Of a stretch of DNA of 64,000 nt, positions 24,942 through 39,900 are shown in pieces; the first letter of the stretch is position 1, and each line of letters starts with the position of its first letter. Origin of the DNA: Trichoplusia ni. Taxonomy: Eukaryota > Arthropoda > Insecta > Lepidoptera > Noctuidae. The stretch is from NCBI RefSeq assembly GCF_003590095.1, contig NC_039478.1:21514001-21578000 (forward strand). Direction: 5' to 3'. The notes beneath the pieces are model-generated. The model was not told the origin of the DNA, did not search any database, and saw only the letters and a list, made by a program, of their open reading frames with translations. A program made the position numbers and the translations under genes.

Positions 24942-27900
24942 TCACTGGTCGAAGGGTGAGAAGATATGGTGAGGAGGGCGCTGCTCCATGGCGGCATCTC
25001 TCGAGCTGGCGCTGCCCACCGACGGCGCTGGTGACGGACAGCTGGCTTCAGACCTGGTCACGAATGAGGAATAGGTACAGGTTTCATTCAAGTAGTACTG
25101 TACGGTATCAATTATAATTTTCTGAACGAAATTTGAGACCAAGTGAAGCCATTACTACTGAAATACTTCTGTTTACGAGATTTGTGTGAGAAAAATATGA
25201 GTAGGTAAGTTTAAAAAGTCATTTTTTTGTGAGTCAATCTTTGAATATATTTTTATACATTTTCCAAGCGATGTATAATATTAAGAAATGTATGTAATTA
25301 AATAATGATTAAAGTTAAATAAACAGAAAAAAACAGTCCATCAATAAGATAAATGTATCATCATCATATCTTGAAAAGGAAAGATTTTATGTTGTGAATG
25401 ATTATTTTTTTACAAACTTCCTTTACTCCTTCGAGGTGAAACATGGGTAATAGACTTTATCGACTAAAACCCAAAAGAGTTTTTTATTTCCTTTTACGAA
25501 TACGAAATATCTGATGAAGATTTCTGATGACCCCTCTTTCTTTACCTTTCATGTCTCGGCGATCTGTTGGGCGATCGGTTCGGCGACCGCAGTGGTGAGC
25601 GGCGCGGTGAGCCCGGCGTGACGGGGGACGAGGCGCGAGGAGAGCCCGCCGCGCCGGACACCGGGGAGGCCTCCGCCGAACCGCGAGACATACCACATTC
25701 AGATGAGCCCTGATTTGCGAAAAAATAATATTGGTATAAAGTAACCTGTACTATAGGTAAGACTGTTTTTAAGATTCCTTTTTTTCAATTACACTTTCAT
25801 ATTGATATAACAGGACTAGACTGAACGTGTTAAAAAAAAAACCCCGACGGTAAATCTTTCACCTCCACATCTTTAAAAAGCTCGACCAATTTTTATGAAA
25901 TATGTTCCTGACTAACACTTACAAACAAAATGAAAATCTTGCAATCCATTTGGGAGCTACAATAGCGCTGACAGAGACTACAAACTTATAATCTCCATCT
26001 TTCATGTTTTTTCCAATAGGTTCTCTACAATCAGCACAACTCCAGTACCTTATCATCGGCGGGATCCCGTTTGGTGAGCACATCCCCTTCCCTCTTCCGT
26101 TGTTCCTCTTTCAGGCGTTCTGCCTTCCTCCACTTCGCTCTTCGGTTCTGGAACCACACCTGATGACAAGGGGGCAGCATGTTAATGTAAGTAGGTATAA
26201 AGATCGGGGTAATCTTCTCAATTGGTCAGAAGTTAGAGAGGTTGCAAAAAGTCTTTACCCAAATGTAATGATAATATGTGGCCTTTTTATACGCTCACCG
26301 GTCAAGAGCGAGTAAGATTTACAACACTGAAGGATCCACACAACTCGACTCATCTTAACCTAAACTTTTTAAAAGTAATGCATGATTCCGTCCTCAGACT
26401 TACCCATTATCCGTCCATCTAACAATTTTTATATCCCAATAATGTGATGACAAGACTTTTCTGTAAAAACCAACATAAACCTAATAAAATTTTATTCCAA
26501 CCATAAATATAGCTAAATATAATTTATAGTCCATTGTCGGGGTAATCCTCAATAGGCGGGCTGTCAACACTGTATCCAGTAACAGCACATCATTACCACC
26601 CTATTTTGTACTTATAACTCCAAGATTACAGATCATCGCATAAGGGGCACGTTAAAAACCAACTCACAAGACCTTCCAACTTACACACTTAACTTGCTAC
26701 GAAAGGTCTCGATAAACTGGTCGACTCATAATAAAGCCCAGATTAACAAGATACCGGTTGTCAAGCTAAATGTAAGCTTCGGCAGATCTTGTTATAATGG
26801 GGTATGTAAGCCGGTTAGCAAAATACGTCAGGGCCACATTTGCACTGCAATTTTCGCAATTTAGTTTTAATAAGCCCGGTTGGGTGAGTGCTACAAAATC
26901 TAGAGGCAGATGGGGAGAACGGCGAGAGTAGGCATTAAACTGTGTGAACATCAAATTATGATGGCATTTTAAATTCTTTATTTTTGTAACTGTTTCAATA
27001 CTTACTTATTACGTAGTTTCTCATCGCATTCCATATGTTTACAGAGATAGTAAGACAAGCTATCGATAAGTTGTTTGTTATTAATAGTGGAATAGAAGAT
27101 GATTTTTTCTATTGTTAGGTTTTTTTCTAACGCTGGAATTTAAGTTATCCGAATAGTACTCAATTCATATAAAGATAAAGTTAACTACATCAGATATTAA
27201 ACTATGCCAACAGGCAATTTCAAATCTCAAGATACCTCATCTAGGCAAAATATTCTGCAGTTACGAAAGCCGAGTCTACAATTTAGTCTTTGGACCAAAG
27301 AGCACGAGAGTCCCTTAACGGCAGTAAGCTAATTTCGTTAAAATAATAATCTGGCCATAATCCGAGGCCCGCCCTAATAGTTTTTATCTTACGAGGGTTG
27401 AATTAATATTTGAACGTGTCGAACCCTCCGGACCCTTATTCTGATGATTTCAACTTTATTGTTATAGAATGAGTATTAGAAGTTCTTTGTGGTTCTTTTA
27501 AAATATTTTTTAGATGTACGTTGTGTGTGTGTAGTTTTGACATGTATAATTCGCTTTTAAGTACTCAGATTAGGTTCAGCAAATATAGCCCTAACTTTGC
27601 TTGTAGTACAAGTTATTTCATGAAAATTATTCCTATTTTCGAATTTAAGTCTCTAAATTTCGTTTGAAAATTACAAAGAAGGCTTGATACAAATGGACGA
27701 CTCTTCGACATGAAACGCTTTGGAATACGATTACGCTGTAGATCAATGTGAATTAATGGATTTTTTTTGCAGATTCTTCAAAATAGTATTGTCATTTTGG
27801 ACCCGTGCATCGTGTCATTAAGTCTATGACGTTTTAAAAGTTCCGTGAAAACGACCTACATGAAATAAAAACTTGATTTTGTTTTGATTTATAAAAATGC

Positions 27901-30900
27901 CTTTTCGATCATCTACGATAATTGAAAGGGTTCCTATCGTAATTGCATGCAGAAATACTATTTATAAATGGGGTAGGACTTATAAACAAGTAACGAGTGA
28001 CTCATTAGCACCTACAAACAATTCCTGAGTACTTTTCAACGCTAAATTACCGACGTCATGATTTACAAACCAAGCCACCCTATAGCACCATTGTGATACG
28101 AAAACACATGTCATTGGACAAAAACCACTGTTAGTGGACCCGCCAATTTGTGCTACGTGAAAAACGTCGAAGAATACATAACCGTTTCTTTTTTTGGTTA
28201 CGTGAATATAGCCTATGGAATTTTATGGTTAAATACTTTTCAAGGCTTTCATGGTTTCAAATAACATGTTATGATAATCATATATAATTATTTTCGATTA
28301 CGGCTTAGGACTTACGGCTACACTTAGACTGAAAAGGAAAAATAAAATAAAATATGAAAACTGAAATGAAACTGTCAAGAAAAACAGCGCCAATCAACTT
28401 ACAATAATTATAGTTCCAAAAGACATTTGAACGAAATAATAATAGTCTTTCAATTTATATGCAAAAAAAAATTATCATCTTTATGCCTTTTTTCTATACG
28501 AGCAGACATTATTAGGCCTGTTTTTTATTATAATATTTTTTTTACAAAGCAATGTAACTCATGCACACAGGGGTCAACACAAATTGGTCGGTTCATCATT
28601 AGGGGTCCTACACACTGGGGGAGCGGTAATTACCTTCTGTTAGCAAGTGTGAATTGTTTGTCGTTTAAACAGCACATTGAGTTCTCTTAAATAATAACAA
28701 ATATCGTGTATTGTGTGGAACGCCAGTTTAATTACACCCTTTGTTGCAAGACACTTTAAGTGGACTTTGAATATTAGATTAGGTTTACTTTGTTGGCTGA
28801 AGTACCACGGGAAGTGTTTGTCGATCGAAGTTTTTTTATTCAAATAGTGTATTTCATTTTTTATGTAATTTGTTAGTTTTTCTTTTAAAAATATTAATGT
28901 TTGTTTTACTCCAAAATTAGCTACTGGGTTATAAGTTGCTAATTAAATCGCGAATAAATGCTGTCTGTAGAGTTTGAAAAACTATGTTTTCTGTATACTT
29001 ACAGTATAGTACTTCATGAAAATCATGTTTCTAATAAATAATGAAATTTCCGTTTAAAGAGCTAGATTGCTGGCCATTATATTATTTCAAGGTTCATTGC
29101 GTTGCGTACTTACCACATAGGCACAAAGTATCCATTTTAAAGTGAGTGACGTATGTTAAAATAAATGACGACATGTGATTTAATTTCTCAGCCAGCAAGC
29201 AGGTAAAACGTCCATTAAATTATTAAAAAGTTACTACTTATAAAACAAACTTCAAAGCGCAGACAGGTTGAGAGGAAATTTAATTTCAAACCAAAAAAGT
29301 TTAACTCAAACTCGCCACTTAAAATATAACCCCCATGCATCACCTACTTAAACGAAACTTCTCCTTAATTGCGTCACCGCAGTAATGTTTTAAAACACTT
29401 CATACGAGGAGTTAACGTGAAAGTTAACGTTAAAGACTCATGGAAATATGTTAAGAAACCGCGGCGAAACTGTTTAAGTAGCGGGGAATGTTTTCGCGAC
29501 TCGTTTTAAGTGACAGCTCGTATGTTAAGGGGGGGTTACGTTAAGTGATTATACGGTACGCTGGTTTGTTTTGGTTGATGAACGTTCGAGTTTTACGGGA
29601 GTGTTAAAAATGTATGTTTTTTTGTGTATGTTATTTATTGTTAAGTTAATAGGAGCTTGTTGTGTATTATGTGTGTGTACGGTTATGTTTTTAAGCATGT
29701 TGAGCATTTTATATTTATTTTTATTTATCGAACGTATGATAGAAAATTTGTGCATATAGGATACTCTATATACCTTTAAGGTAATTTACTCGTTGTAAAA
29801 CAAACTTCGATAAAAATTGTTATAACAATAAAATTCACCCAAAATTAAGACACAAGGACTAAGTTTAACCCAAAAATACCGAGACGTAACATCATAATCC
29901 CGTACACGCTAAAATTATCATAATAAATTACCGAGCATATTCCCAAAACTGATTAGATAGAATCTTCACGAACCATAATCGTTGTAATGTCGGTACCGCT
30001 AAGTTTTTCATCACATGATTAGGGGCAAATTGCTCCCCTACACCCCCCCCCCCTCTCGGGATCCGGCAAATCTAACGTTATCCCCACTAAGACGCGAGAA
30101 GCTTTCTTAGGTACCGATGAAGGAAAAGGCGATGTGGTATTAAATAAAATCAGTATTTTATTTTGGTTTTGTTGAAGGAATGGTTGTTAAGTATATAAGA
30201 GTAAATGTTTAATGATATACCTATTTTAATAGTGGAAATTGTTCTCTATTCTGATATATTTTATAGATAGCTAGCGCTGGTTTCGCCTGCATTTCCTATG
30301 ACAGTTATCGTGTTCAAAGTTTAACCAACGTGTGTTTTCCTTATTAGCTTTTAATGCTACAATTAGCAGAAAACTTTAGAAATTAGACCGACTATCTCCA
30401 ATCTCCATACATAATCGATATAAATACTTTTTCATAGCATTATATTTAGGTACAGTTCTGGAGATAAATTGCAATTTTTTAAACTGTAACACAAACAAAT
30501 CTCTTTATTATATCGAACTAACAAGTCAAAGTCACGACTTGCCGAAAACAAATACCATTCCCTTTTTTTTCTAGCCTACTGTGTCCCACTGCTGGGCAAA
30601 GGCATCCCCCAAATCCTTCCACGATTTTCCGTTCGTTCCCATAAATTTTAATTTTTCTTTCCAATATCACAGAATTTTGTATAAGCCCTCTAAGTTCACG
30701 AAAACGCTTACCGACATACCGCATCCGAATTTCGTAACTCTAAGAAACCGCTATAAGTAATTAGATTCCGCTGGAGTGGTGTAATTCGTGCAAAATGGAA
30801 GATGTATCGGAGTTAACGTGTTTACTGACGAATTATCTCTGTATCGGCATTCGGCAGGCTTCTGTTGCACTCAGCGATGACACGCGACTGTAACTCGGTA

Positions 30901-33900
30901 TTTAGGAGTTTCTTAACTAATTTTGTGGAGGATATATTATGATATTTGGTTAACCTTTACAGGGTTGGGTGGAGGTATTTAGAGTTTTTAGTAATATTAT
31001 GATCAGAAATGGTTTTAGAAGTATTTGCAAAATCAGTGTTATGGAAATGTTACATAAAAATGTGAACTCTATAAATTTCGAACTGTTCTACCTTTTTGTG
31101 TTTAAAGCCTTTCTTTTTCTACTTTCTTAATATCAAATTGTCTTAAACTCTTCTTCCTAGCTTCTTCATTTCCATATGTCCTTCCTATTCCATAAAGCCA
31201 ATCTTTTCTTTATTGAGTCTCGATTAAAGCCAATTCATCAAAAACTTTTACAAACCTAATACAATGACTTCAATTTAACAAACACAACTAATCACAAAAA
31301 CACCGCCATCAAACCCTCATAATGACAACCTGAATTTAACTGTTCTTATAAACCAATTACCATCACTGTCATAATTGTATATCATACACCAAATATTTGT
31401 CACTGTTAATTTTTGATGCACGCGCCGCGGAAGGGTTAGGGCGAGGGCTGCACTAGTGTCACGTGACGTCACACGAGGATAGTGTTGCGACAAATTGTAT
31501 TTAATTTTTCGCTGTTGTTGTGACACGTGTCTGAGAGTTTGGCTGGTGGTGTTTGATTGGCCTTAGGTTATTGGTAAGGTTTGTTCTATGACCACAATGG
31601 TAAAGTAAGTCAAGAAGAAGGTAGGTTGTTTAAGGATATGGATGCTTTAGTTAATCCCGTAATTTGGTTTAAAGTTGGCATATATGGAGAGTATTTTTTT
31701 GGCTTGTGAGACATGTTCATTTTTGACCATATCAGTGAGTGATCGATTGCTATGCATTAGGTACTGCGCACAGACGGAATGCGGCAGACGTTGCACGGCG
31801 GTACAGGTTTAGTTAGTGAGAGTCTGACACTGCCCACTTCCATCCCCAAGGCGGTGTGTGTCAATGAGGATCCCTCTGACTAAATAAAAAAGAAGAGCAA
31901 ATACTTTCTTGCTTCCCACTCTAAACTGTCTCCTACTAACCCAATTTACCATATCTTGGCACTGTCATATATTCATTGCCGGGCCTGTTGGTCTAGTGGT
32001 TAGCGACCCTGACTGCTATACCGGAGGTCGTGGGTTCGATTCCCGCCCAGGACAAATCTTGTGTGATGAGCATGATTATTTGTTCTGGTGTCTGGGTGTA
32101 ATTTATCTATAATATGTATGTATTTAGAAACATATAAGTAAGTTTATCAGTTGTCTGGTTACCATAACACAAGCTCTGCTTAGCTTGGGATCAGATAACC
32201 GTGTGTGAGTTGTCCCAGGATATATTATATTATTCACTGTTCTTTACATTCAATTGACTTGCGATATTGATCTACCTAGAATAGATCGGCCTATTTATAG
32301 ATTTGATCTGTAAAAAGGTCAAAAGCCGTTTCATTTGAGAACAGACCCAGACACTTTCACGAAAATAGAAATCGGACAGGTATTAAAGATGGGTAATATT
32401 TATTTCTAAATTCCATTTACTAGTGAAGAAACTTCAACAGTATCAAAAATTATCCGAACACTTGCTTTGTTCTTTTTTCTCTAGGTATATCAAAAGACGC
32501 TTTTGCCTAACACTGGGACATTAATTTACAAGCCAATATTATTGCAATGTAAGCTCTAAAAGAACTTCTAAACTGCTACAATCCTGATGGAAACTGTTTA
32601 ATTCGGTTACGGCTTGAAATAAATATAACAAAAAGAAAAATAAACTCATGACTGCACGGATAGCCAAGTGGTTGTAGTGGCTGTACGCCACTTGTCGTGG
32701 GTTCGATCTTTGCGTTGAACAATCGTTTATGTGATCCAGAAATACTTGTCCTGAGCCTGGATATCTCTGTGCTTGTGACCTGTGTTTGAGAAAGAACCGC
32801 GGCACAAGCATTAAATACCTTACTGCGGTAGTCGCTTTTTTAAGAAAAACTTTTAAATGTAATATAAAATTTACATTACATTTAAAAGACATATTGTTAA
32901 GATGCTCTTCATCACAGGAACGTGCCCAATCAAGCAGCATTTAATCCAACCTCCTTGGAAATGGAATGCGACGTGTTTTCACCCCTGATTTGATTTGAGG
33001 AGGAAAATGATTGATGAAGTACAGCAGTCGGAGTGCCGCCGCGTCAAGTGTCAAAAATACAAAAATAAAGATGTGGAGACGTACTGTGAAGTGTTCGGAG
33101 CGGTAACGCTTTTAAAGTCAGGGTTAAAACGTTCAAATTCAAAAGTATTTATGGGAACAATATGATGTATGACGGTATTTTTGTGAATAAACTTGAAATT
33201 GTCGATAAAAATATATATTTTGTGTAGATAAAAGCATCTCCCTGCCGTTATAGAAAGTTATTTGTCTTTTTTAATAAAAAATGTTTCTATGACATAAACC
33301 AGAATAATGTTGACATTATGTTTGAAATTTGGTATTTATCAGCAATTCAAAACTACAATCTTTCATAGATAAATTAATTCAATCATGCAACACGTTCTGT
33401 ACGTATTGTTAATATACTATAGATTGTCTAAGCTGCCATAGTTTACTTGTTGTGTCTACATCCAGACCAACCATTAACCTAGTTACTGAAAAATAATAAA
33501 CAGTCGTAACCTCATCGTGCCTGTCCACAATACATCCCCGTGTATTTCCCCAATTTGTGTACAACTGTAGACAAAAGTTCGATACGCCGCGCCGTTAGAC
33601 CGGGTCGCACGCCGGTAGGGTTGCCCCCTCGGGATTCCGGTTAATTGGCTTCATTATATACACAACACTATTCGGGACTTTAGTCAACTTGAAAGTTTTA
33701 AGTGTTATTTTATAGTGATTGTAATTAATACAGCATGTGTAAGAATAATTATCTTGTGTGTTTTACTAAAACTTAAGACGCAGACAACCATTTTTAAAAA
33801 GAAAACCATTTTGAAGGCAATGTAATCTATAAGACTGAAATTATTATCTATTTCAATCCATATCTATCGAATTCGTTTGCTTGTTTTTTTTTACAAATAA

Positions 33901-36900
33901 ACAAATTTTCATCAAATAAAATGTAAATAATGTTTAAACTTACAACAATCTTTACAAAATAATCGCAACATTTAACACACCACTTGAACCAACACAATAA
34001 TAATTAAGTACTCATTGACAACCCTACTCGTGCCTCGCCAATTCAAGTGGCATTGTGTCGCTGTGTTGTTTACACGCCTGACAACCCTATTGTTTTACAC
34101 AAGTGCCCTACACGCCAATGGGGGAGCTATAATTTTTTTTCAAGTGAATTCTTTTGTTTTTGTGACTAAATATTGATATACTTTTTGTTTGAGGAGATTT
34201 TTTTTGATGTGCCATCTTTTATTTAATTGAGCTGTTGTTTATTTTTTGTGAGTATTTTTTTTAAGTATCATTACTTTTCTTTAGCTTTTTCTCTGCTGTA
34301 TCAAATGCGATACTTAGTGAAAATCCAGGAATCCAGGTTATGAAGTTTCTATAGACAATCGCTTTTTGCGAAATGTTTTTTGCAGCTGAATCCTTAAGGC
34401 CAGGTATCTATAATTCTATTTATACCAATCATATAACTACATATATAAAAATAAGCTTTTTAGTTTGTTTGCTTTTTGCGTTTTCTGATAAAAGGTGATA
34501 AGCCATCAAGCGTGTCTCTCATGAATTGAGGAGTACTCAAAACGAATGAAACGACTCCAAAACGATTGTCATTTTAAAATCAGTGCAGCTTCATGTCATC
34601 ACATTTTATTTGCAGCAGCAGCACACATTAACTTTCACGATTTGCTTACAAACAAAGGGACAGGTACCTAAATAAAGCTTTTAAAAAAATGAACCTTATC
34701 AGAAATAATATTAGAATAAATGCTTAAAACAAAGCTCTTGATAAGGGCTCCAGTATCGTCCATAACTAATCAGGCGTTCCCGAAAAATACGGGTAATAAA
34801 ACCGCTCTTTAACATTTTTATTTATAGTTTTTGGTCTTACTTAAACAATTATTATTAATAAACAATAGCAGAATAACCCAATCAGAAGTTATGTAGGTAG
34901 GTATTGGCGGCGCGTTCTCACCCACCTCGCTGTAATCCAATATGTCGGACAGCTGCTCCCAAAAGCTTCCTTTTTATATTTTTCGGGCGAATTATCACCG
35001 ACACTCTGCAGCCGGGCGAGGATGCGAATCAAATTGAAAGCCGACTCAATTATATTACCAAGCTCTTATAGGGCTGCCGCGGTAGGTATTGTTGTGGCCT
35101 GTGGTCGTTTGGAGAAAACTTCTTGAGAAATTTGTGAATACCTAAGATAACCTTTTTTTTTTTAAGTTTTTTATAAACAAATGTGATAAAAAATACTGAA
35201 TACTACCGTTACATGTATTGTTTTGTTTTGAAATTGATGTAAGTATTTGTAAGAATACTTATTAATTCTGTTTGGTAGTCCATTGATATTGAATGGGATT
35301 GGACCATTTGCTACAAACCCAATTAAAAATTCTAATTAGACTGCTTGAATCTCACTTTAACTACCGCCACATACTTCTGACCTAACTAAACGATATTCGT
35401 TTAAAACAAACAGAATCCTCCAATCACAAATTCCTAAAGATATTTCAAGGCTGATCTGACATTCAATTAGCTAAAGCCACCACTATCGCAATGCATCAAA
35501 TGCCTCCACAGTGTTTGTACGAGCGACAACCCTTAATCCGAACAGCACGTGCCACTAGGTGCGCGCGGGGCACGCGGGGCGGGGGGGCTAGCGGGGCGCG
35601 GGTAACAGCCTCATACCGTAATACCATTCCGAGATGAGCGACTTAAACGCGTTACAGACCACCAGCCCCACCTGACCTCCCACACCCCCCGCAACACTTA
35701 CACCTACACCGATAACCGAACAAACCAATGAACTATCGAAGACCAATCTTAAATGGACATACATGTTCAATTCTCAACTGTTTTGGTGGTTTTGGGAACG
35801 AACTAGAGTAGAGTGGGTTTTGACAATGGCAGTTAACTAATGGAAGTGGATGTTCGACGCGACGGTAGAACGAAATTGGATATTGTCTTAGTTCGGTAGT
35901 TACGCCGATTGGCTGTGTTACCGGGATGGGCCGGTCAATTCTGGCGTTTGATGTGACCGTTATTACATTGGAACTTTAGAATTACTGCCACTCGTGTGGA
36001 GGGACAGGTTATTGATGCTGTAAGGCCGCGAATAGAACTCTAATTTATACTAATAGGTTTTCATTTGGAGGTTGTTTTCCGGGAATTGTGTCACAACGGG
36101 TATTTTCAGATTTTATTGTAGCTAAAGATTTTGTTTTTTGTATACATAGATTTAGAAATATTATGGAATGAAGTTATTATATTGAGGTAAGTAACTAAGA
36201 AACTATTAGAAATTACGCTTCTTAGGTAAGTAATTCTTAATAAGTACTCCGCTTACACAAACGTGATGTTAAAAGTAACCATGGGGTGCAATAGTCACGT
36301 CTTGCATATCTAGCATCTATCTCATACGTTGTTTTCTGAACAGTATTAAACTAACCTTAACAACTCCTCCAGGTTATTTAATTCTCAAAATCGTAATAAT
36401 AAAAACGCGAATTACACTTAATATGTATTATCATTCAGCACATACAGCACAGCACTCGGTCCCAAGTGACGGAGCCTCTAAATTGTGGTACAACCGCCGG
36501 AATTGGGCAATTTTTATTTCGACATAAATAAAACAGGGTTGCGCGGAGCAATTTGCCTAAAACCGGGCTTCGTTCTGCCTGCTGCTGCGACCCGCTTGTT
36601 TTATACATATGAACTAGGAGCCTTGAGGCAGCTGAATTAGATAAAGTGCTTTACATGGCAAGACAGGAATAGGAAATTAAAATATTTTGGGGTTACATGA
36701 CAAGAATTTAATTTGTCATTCGAGTGATGAAGCAATGTTTAAAAAAATCGCACATTTGGACGTAACACATACCCCAAAATACCGGTTCCACTTGCACTAT
36801 AACCGTTTTTACTCCACCAGGAGATGAATGATAATTTGGCAGATACTTAGAACTTTATGTTTATGTATGTATCTAACCTTAAAGTTTAAAATTAAAATGC

Positions 36901-39900
36901 AACTCAATATTAAAGAAAAATATCATTGCTAACCTCAATTTCTCAAAAAGGCTTTCTGACCCGATAGCATCATCATTCGTGCCGAGCCACTCGCATTACA
37001 TTCATACGTTCATAGATTCGGTCTCTATTTCAATATCATTCACTCCCCGCATTGCACGTTATGCGAAAAAATAAATCGAAAATGAATTTCGGTTTGCAAA
37101 CTCTATATTGAATCTAAATTGATTTTTATACTGAATTTGAACTTTATAAATGGAACGTGGTTGTTCGTTCATACATTACTTTTTTATGGGTGTTTTTTTT
37201 TTTAATTTCGATGAATTTTAAAAAAGATCATGGTAGACTGACTTCTGGAATGGTATTAACTAATATATTATGCTACCTTTGATAGATGAGGTAGCGAAAG
37301 GATCAATTACCAACTACTATTCAATTAAGTGCTTCTTTTTTATATAAAAATTTCGCGTTAAGGAATTGCAGCCTTGTGCCGCGGAGGTTTACCAAACATT
37401 CACAAATGATTTCAAGTCACATGCACAAAGACATCCAGAATTAGGTCAAGCATTTGTAGATCACACAAACGCTTTCCTACACGGGGATCGAACTCGTACT
37501 ACTTTAACATCTTTACCGTTTGAAGCAATTGAAAAATTGCAGTCCCTCAGAAACGATTTCTCATAATTACTGAACTATAAAAATACTTAATAAAAATATG
37601 AAAACCTCAATCCCACATCTAGCAAAGCTCAAACCGTATTAAAGTACCAAAAATCTTAACTGCGGATCTCGTAACTGTAAAAATATATGACATATGAAAA
37701 TTTTAAGGCTCTTGACGTTAAACGTGATAAGGCGTGTTTTACGAGGCTACGTTACGTGGACGTTATTGGAGCGGACGCGGCTACGTGACGCGGCGGGACG
37801 CAAGACGTAAATCCAACTCTTTATGTTGCTTGCTTGACATCGTAAATGATTGAGTGAATAGAATTAGGATGTTATTTTTAAAGGATCATGTATTTTGGTT
37901 TATGAAGTGGTTGTCTGATAGTTCCATGCTATGCAGCTGCATTTTCGAAATCAATGCCGAGAAAATAGTACTTTTTATAAATATTATTGTTCTTACTGAA
38001 TTATTCTCAGATTGACAAACGGTACAAAATATCGCGAGGATAACTATAGGTCATCAAAATCAAAATCCATTTATTTAAGTGAGATTAACAAGTGAGTTTT
38101 ATTAAGAAGAGTAAGAGAGGACCACTTTTTGAAAGTCTAACAATAATAACTATTGACAACACCCCGTAGGCTGTGAAGCAAAGGCTCAACTAACTGCACA
38201 GCATAGTATCTGGTCACTTTTTTACAATATACCTAACTCAGAGTAATTTCATACATACGTACATACATTTCTAATCAAGGAAACGCAGCAAACTAGGACA
38301 GTATTTATCAACCAGTAAAAAAGCAAGTTCATGAAGAAGCCATGTTCAGACAGTAAGACATTTATATACCCGTATTTATATTACAAAAGCAATCGTATCA
38401 ACTGACCTGCACCCTAGCCTCGGTGAGGTTGATCTTAAGCGCGAGGTCCTCTCTTGTGAACACGTCGGGGTAGTGCGTCTGCGCAAACGCCGTCTCCAGC
38501 TCCTCCAACTGAAACAAATTAGTATTTATAATTAACTGATCCACCTATAATTGTGATTAATAATAATCACTGCTGTAATTCCATGGTGTACAATAAAGAA
38601 TATTCTAATCTAACCTAATCTAATACGACCGCAAAAAATCTGAAGGGAATCTCGCTTCCTTAATTCCGATTTTCAATTCCATTTTTTTTTTCAAAACATG
38701 TAAGTATTCTAAAATTTTTCCTTTGTTATCCGTAAATCCAAATGAGAATTTTAAGTATATTTTTGACATGTGCTTGTCAACAGCTACTTAATGCAATCTA
38801 GTGGAATCGACAAACGATTAAATATGAATCCGTGTTTTGACAGTAACTATCGTGAGAAAGATTAATTATTAAATTATGCAACGGTTTACTCACGCGTATT
38901 TATCGGGATTGCCCGACTAGTCTCGGGCCCAACCGGAGTCCTTAATCATGAGCTGATTAAGTACTCCAAAAACCGTGTTTTTCATGAATTTTCCGTCGCC
39001 GTAATACTACTAGTTACACACAGTGTTAGTTACCTGTTGTAGTGTGAAGGTGGTGCGGTTTCGTCTCTGCTTCCGACGCACGAACGTGTCATCGTGTATC
39101 GCCGGGTGGTACGAGTAGCTTGTATCTGGCACACAAACAATAACATACAATATTAAAAATAATACTGGCATTTTTAGAGACACAATGGGTAAATAATAAT
39201 CAGAGATTTAAATTCAATTGTACTAAGGAACTAGTGAAGTGAGAGTCGCGCTTCCAAAACTGAGTGTTCCGTGCAAATATGAGGTTAAGCAACGCTATGT
39301 TTATGTTGCTGCGGTGAAAAATTTGATGGGTGACAAGTTTTTTTGCGGACTTGGTCTATTTGTGCTGAATCCTCAGTGTCGCCAGTCCGACTATTCCGAT
39401 AAGTTCCTTACAATTCTTCCTTCCTACAATTACTTCTTAACTTTATTATTTAAGCCCAAAATAAACGAAATATATTCAATCAAGCATAAGTCTTTCCAGA
39501 CATTGTCTCAAATCTGGCAATCGAAGGGACAATCAGTGGTACCGGAAGTACCGCGCCATTACATCGAGAGTACCAACCTCCCCCGCGTTTATTATAGCTA
39601 TCCGAACATGTCCGCGCCAATTGATGAGGTGGAGACCCTATGTGTGGTGACCAGGATTTAGCAAGGAATGGGACAAATGACTATCACAATTATAGAAAAC
39701 ACACTTTTAATTAAATTATTTCTAGTAAAAAGTATTTAAGTACTTAATTTATTGATACTAATTTATCGCTGCATTTATTATTACCTACGGATTTAAGTCA
39801 TATTATTCGTGGATGGTATTTATGGTAAGTTACTTATATAATCATTACTTAATCTCAAAATATGCGAGCTTAAACAGTAAACAATAGTCATCTGTAAGTT

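Larger units (their letters stand above)
26160..38406. other. Long Drgx intron (about 12.2 kb)
   Basis: Interrupts the homeodomain codons between residues 46 and 47. It carries SINEs of families 1 and 2 and a C12-13 run near 30042. CpG-richer spots are at 33580-33650 and 35550-35600 (GCGCGCGGGGCACGCGGGGC). 29340-29520 has GTTAACGT-type repeats. No other exon or RNA gene recognised. Confidence 0.7.

Noticed and set aside
31977..32055. A working tRNA gene
   Set aside because: A and B boxes are present, but the ends do not pair as an acceptor stem and a SINE body with related copies follows directly.
32539..32940. A 133-codon gene on the minus strand
   Set aside because: It runs antisense through a tRNA-derived SINE and a short repeat-like flank; no protein family fits.
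26049..39125. Assigning the homeobox to Unc-4, Arx, Vsx, Prrx or Otp
   Set aside because: The residues after the homeodomain (ERLKEEQRKRE), the THYPDVFTRE segment and the FCYHCPP start together fit Drgx better than any of these.
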